DNA of 11,358 bases from Caulobacteraceae bacterium (lineage in GTDB: Bacteria; Pseudomonadota; Alphaproteobacteria; Caulobacterales; Caulobacteraceae). A program made the translations under genes and the position numbers. The notes beneath the pieces were generated by a model, which did not search any database, was not told the origin of the DNA, and was given only the letters and a program-made list of their open reading frames with translations. Shown here piece by piece: positions 8,519 to 11,358 of the stretch (the first letter of the stretch is position 1; each line of letters starts with the position of its first letter). The DNA is taken from NCBI GenBank assembly GCA_947456005.1, contig CANGRP010000052.1, positions 1 through 11,358 on the forward strand, read 5' to 3'.

Positions 8519-10447
8519 GTGTCCGACATCGACCTGACCCAGCTCGACAGGGCGCTCGCCGCCGCCCACCAGCCCGCCCTTCAGGCGGCCCTGGTGCACC
8601 TGACCGGACAGGATCACTGGCTTCGGCCCGAATGGACCCCGGCCTATGTGCCCCTGTCCCGGGGGGATACCGGCGTGTCCGAGGCCGAGCAGCAGAAGTT
8701 CCTGGCCGAGGCGAAGGCCGCTCTGGTCGAATGGTTCACGAGGGGGCAGGGGCGGACCCACCAGCCCTCCGCCACCGCCCTTCGGCGGATGATGAGCTTT
8801 GTCGCCGGGGCCGAGATTCCCGAGGGCTACGCCGACTTCTTGGTCGACGAGCTGAGCCTGGGCGAGACCAACACCAAGACTCCGGTCTGGGACTCCCCGC
8901 GCCTGAAGGACGGCGCCGCCAGGATGCACGTCCTGGTGATCGGGGCGGGCATGTCGGGCCTGCTCACCGGCATCCGCCTGAGTCAGGCCGGGGTGAGCCA
9001 CGAGATTGTCGACAAGAACGCCGACGTGGGCGGCACCTGGTTCGAGAACACCTATCCCGGCTGCCGGGTGGACTCTTCCAACCACATCTATTCCTACAGC
9101 TTCGAGCCTAACCATCACTGGCCGCAGCACTTCTCCACACAGCCGGTGCTGCTGGACTACTTCCGGGGCGTCGCCGACCGCTATGACCTGCGGGGCAAGA
9201 TCGCCTTCGAGACCGAGGTCGAGACCCTCGACTGGGACGAGCCCCGCGCCCTCTGGAAGGTCACGGTGCGGGACAAGGCCGGCGCGCGCCGGGTCATCGA
9301 GGCCAACGCCGTCGTCACCGCCGTGGGCCAGCTGAACCGGCCCCGCATGCCGGATATCAAGGGCCGCGACCGCTTCGCCGGCCCGGCCTTCCACTCTGCG
9401 AGGTGGCGCCACGACGTGGACCTGACGGGCAAGCGCGTGGCGGTGATCGGCACGGGCGCCAGCGCCTACCAGTTCGTACCCGAGATCGCCGGCAAGGTCG
9501 GCAGCCTGACCATCTTCCAGCGGACCCCGCCCTGGGGCTTCCCGGTGCCGCACTATCACGAGGACGTGCCCGACGGCATGAACTGGCTGATGGAGCACGT
9601 GCCCTACTACGACAAGTGGTACCGCTTCTGGATGTTCTGGATGGTGACCGACGGTCTCCTGCCCATGGTCCAGGCTGATCCGGGCTGGAACGGCCCGAAG
9701 ACGGCGGTCTCCGCCGCCAACCTCGAGTTCCGCGAGATGATCGCCGCGGCCATCGCCGCCCAGGCGCCCACCCGCCCGGACCTGGTCGAGAAGGTGGTCC
9801 CGACCTACCCGGTGGGCGGCAAGCGCTCGCTCCTCGACAACGGCGTCTGGATGGCGGCCCTGCAGCGCGACAATGTCTCGCTGGTCACCGACGGGATTAC
9901 CGAGATCACCGAGGCGGGCATCGTCACGGCGGACGGAACCGCCCGGGACTTCGATGTCATCATCTACGGCACCGGCTTCCACGCCTCGAAGTTCCTCGAG
10001 CCGATGAAGATCCGCGGACGGGACGGCGCCGACCTGCATGCGACCTGGGACGGCGACCCGCGGGCCTATCTGGGCATGACCACGCCCGGCTTCCCCAACC
10101 TGTTCATGATCTACGGGCCGAACACCAACATCGTGGTCAACGGCTCCATCATCTTCTTCTCGGAGTGCAGCGTCCGCTACATCGTCGGCTGCCTGAAGCA
10201 CCTGGCCGAGACCGGAGCCCGGGCCATGGAGCCGAAGCGCGAGGTGCATGACGCCTTCAATGCGAAGGTGGACGCCGCCAACGGCCTGATGGCCTGGGGC
10301 GCGCCGCAGGTCTCCAGCTGGTACAAGAACGAGAAGGGCAGGGTGACCCAGAACTGGCCGTTCGCCCTGGTCGACTACTGGCGAGCGACCCTGGCCCCCG
10401 ACCCGGGCGACTTCCGCATCGAGAAGGCGGCTGAACCGGTCGCCTGA
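8519..10447 (+). CDS. Baeyer-Villiger monooxygenase, 4-hydroxyacetophenone monooxygenase-like
   Basis: Probably a type I Baeyer-Villiger monooxygenase: FAD- and NADPH-dependent, inserting one oxygen beside a ketone to give an ester or lactone. At 642 residues it is about 100 longer than cyclohexanone monooxygenases and matches the length of HAPMO, which has an extra N-terminal domain; here residues 1-135 fill that place. The FAD Rossmann motif is GAGMSG at 142-147, followed by GGTWFENTYPGCRVD at 171-185. The fingerprint FxGxxxHxxxW is F286 to W296 (FAGPAFHSARW), but the next residue is R rather than the usual P or D. The NADPH Rossmann motif is GTGASA at 311-316. The start is GTG, with GGGGGAAA just upstream and no competing ATG for some 90 codons. 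The flavoprotein gene follows after 28 bases. An N-hydroxylating or other flavin monooxygenase remains possible; the substrate is unknown. Confidence 0.88.
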   Translation: MSDIDLTQLDRALAAAHQPALQAALVHLTGQDHWLRPEWTPAYVPLSRGDTGVSEAEQQKFLAEAKAALVEWFTRGQGRTHQPSATALRRMMSFVAGAEIPEGYADFLVDELSLGETNTKTPVWDSPRLKDGAARMHVLVIGAGMSGLLTGIRLSQAGVSHEIVDKNADVGGTWFENTYPGCRVDSSNHIYSYSFEPNHHWPQHFSTQPVLLDYFRGVADRYDLRGKIAFETEVETLDWDEPRALWKVTVRDKAGARRVIEANAVVTAVGQLNRPRMPDIKGRDRFAGPAFHSARWRHDVDLTGKRVAVIGTGASAYQFVPEIAGKVGSLTIFQRTPPWGFPVPHYHEDVPDGMNWLMEHVPYYDKWYRFWMFWMVTDGLLPMVQADPGWNGPKTAVSAANLEFREMIAAAIAAQAPTRPDLVEKVVPTYPVGGKRSLLDNGVWMAALQRDNVSLVTDGITEITEAGIVTADGTARDFDVIIYGTGFHASKFLEPMKIRGRDGADLHATWDGDPRAYLGMTTPGFPNLFMIYGPNTNIVVNGSIIFFSECSVRYIVGCLKHLAETGARAMEPKREVHDAFNAKVDAANGLMAWGAPQVSSWYKNEKGRVTQNWPFALVDYWRATLAPDPGDFRIEKAAEPVA

Positions 10448-10475
10448 GCCAGATCCCGTTTCCAGGAGAGTTTGA

Positions 10476-11039
10476 GTGAAGCTTCAGACGATCATCTGCT
10501 CGACCCGGCCCAATAGGGTCGGGCCCAACATCGCGCGCTGGTTCCAGGGGCTGGCCGAGGCCCATGGCGACTTCGAGGCGACCCTCGTCGACCTGGCGGA
10601 CTTCAACCTGCCCATCTTCAATGAGCCCTGGCATCCGCGCCTGCGGAACTACCAGTTCGACTACACCAAGGCCTGGTCGGCCAGCGTCGAGGCCGCAGAC
10701 GCCTACGTCTTCGTCATGCCCGAGTACAACTTCATGCCGCCGCCAGCCTTCGTGAACGCGGTGGACTACCTCTACGCCGAGTGGAACGGAAAGCCCGCCG
10801 CCTTCGTCAGCTATGGCGGCCAGTCGGGCGGGGTCCGCGCTGTGCAGATGGCCAAGCAGATGCTGACCACCGTCAAGATCATGCCCCTGGTGGAAGGCGT
10901 CGCCATTCCCATGGTCGGCGAATACCTGGACGCCGAGAAGGGCTTCGTTCCCAATGACGGGCACAAACTCGCCGCCAAGGTGACGCTTGACGAGCTGTCC
11001 CGCTGGACCCGGGCCCTGAAGGGCATGCGCGAGGGCTGA
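10476..11039 (+). CDS. NADPH-dependent FMN reductase-family flavoprotein
   Basis: A 187-residue flavodoxin-like protein of the NADPH-dependent FMN reductase family (ChrR/azoreductase/SsuE-like fold), which uses NAD(P)H to reduce flavin, quinones or other acceptors. STRPNRVG at 9-16 is the FMN phosphate loop, MPEYNFMPP at 81-89 is the PEYN motif by the flavin ring, and SYGGQSGG at 112-119 is the third flavin-binding loop. The start is GTG with AGGAG at 10464-10468, seven bases away. It begins 28 bases after the Baeyer-Villiger gene and is almost certainly translated from the same mRNA. Type I Baeyer-Villiger enzymes reduce their own FAD, so this partner is not strictly needed by that enzyme; it could supply reduced flavin elsewhere or detoxify a quinone or reactive product. 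These are inferences from position. Confidence 0.88.
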   Translation: MKLQTIICSTRPNRVGPNIARWFQGLAEAHGDFEATLVDLADFNLPIFNEPWHPRLRNYQFDYTKAWSASVEAADAYVFVMPEYNFMPPPAFVNAVDYLYAEWNGKPAAFVSYGGQSGGVRAVQMAKQMLTTVKIMPLVEGVAIPMVGEYLDAEKGFVPNDGHKLAAKVTLDELSRWTRALKGMREG

Positions 11040-11077
11040 GGGCACCACAACGCGCTTGTCCTGGAAGGGGAGGGAAG

Positions 11078-11154
<77 letters not shown>

Positions 11155-11183
11155 ACTCGTTCTCACGCGAACGCGAGGCGCGT

Positions 11184-11212
11184 CTGATAGGTCCGGGCCG
11201 GAATCGTGTCAA
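11184..11212 (-). promoter_or_regulatory. promoter of tRNA-Asp
   Basis: Read on the minus strand, TTGACA (11212-11207) is followed after 17 bases by TATCAG (11189-11184). The -35 box is perfect, the -10 box matches four of six bases, and the spacing is ideal. Transcription would start near 11177, about 22 bases before the tRNA 5' end, leaving a short leader for RNase P to remove. Confidence 0.65.
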
Positions 11213-11220
11213 CTGTCCAT

Positions 11221-11312
11221 GAGGGCGTTAGCGCAACGGTAGGGACTCTGGGGTCTTCTGCCGTCCGCCCGGCTCTCCGATCGGACCGTGTTTGGGGGCA
11301 AACCGAGGTTTG
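11221..11312. other. gene-free tail with chained inverted repeats
   Basis: No open frame or known RNA was recognised from 11213 to the window end. The stretch has adjoining inverted repeats. Bases 11236-11246 can pair with 11253-11264 (11 pairs with one bulge, six-base loop). GTCCG (11263-11267) pairs with CGGAC (11282-11286). GTTTG (11290-11294) pairs with CAAAC (11299-11303), and CAAACC (11299-11304) alternatively pairs with GGTTTG (11307-11312). This could be a structured RNA, the leader of a gene beyond the window, or binding sites. Confidence 0.35.
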
Positions 11313-11358
11313 AACCCGGCGCAAGGCTGGTCTAGAAGGGCGCGCGACTCCGGCGAGG

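Noticed and set aside
8480..10249. Long minus-strand open frame (589 codons) opposite the Baeyer-Villiger gene
   Set aside because: Same cause; the translation is a low-complexity Gly/His/Val/Asp-rich shadow with no recognisable domain.
11221..11320. Degenerate tRNA on the plus strand (TTAGCGCAACGGTAG resembles a D arm, GGTTTGAACC a T loop)
   Set aside because: The two parts are about 35 bases too far apart, the D stem does not pair, no matching acceptor arm is present, and the region folds better as separate hairpins.

Overview
The window looks like chromosome from a GC-rich alphaproteobacterium, most likely Caulobacterales (Caulobacter/Phenylobacterium type). The basis is the order clpX - lon - HU - tRNA-Val, a 420-residue ClpX and an 801-residue Lon that read as close relatives of the Caulobacter proteins, GTG starts, and a CYP153A-type P450. 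This taxonomic call rests on recognition, not on a search.

Left part (1-6161): a protein quality-control and nucleoid block. clpX is followed tail to tail, with no gap, by a minus-strand gene for a periplasmic family-3 solute-binding protein. A divergently placed plus-strand gene encodes an exported DUF3011-like protein. Next come lon, behind a good sigma-32-like heat-shock promoter, and a small HU-type DNA-binding protein. tRNA-Val(UAC) closes this block. The solute-binding/DUF3011 pair appears to be an insertion between clpX and lon, which lie next to each other in many relatives. A strong hairpin with TTGACA at its loop sits between lon and hup.

Right part (6179-11039): four plus-strand genes for redox enzymes: an aldo/keto reductase, a CYP153A-family P450 (alkane or fatty-acid terminal hydroxylase), a large 4-hydroxyacetophenone-monooxygenase-like Baeyer-Villiger monooxygenase, and an NADPH-dependent FMN reductase-like flavoprotein. 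The last two are 28 bases apart and surely co-transcribed; the other gaps are 77-85 bases. Together they suggest oxidative attack on a hydrophobic carbon skeleton: hydroxylation, alcohol/carbonyl interconversion, then oxygen insertion next to a carbonyl. The substrate cannot be read from the sequence, and the ferredoxin and ferredoxin reductase that CYP153 enzymes normally need are not in the window.

Right end (11040-11358): tRNA-Asp(GUC) on the minus strand with its own TTGACA-17-TATCAG promoter, then about 140 bases with no gene but several adjoining inverted repeats. The oxygenase block therefore lies exactly between two tRNA genes. I see no transposase, integrase, CRISPR array or phage gene. 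The most unusual points are the tRNA-bounded oxygenase cassette, the reductase gene whose ribosome-binding site begins six bases after a tRNA 3' end, and the structured non-coding tail.
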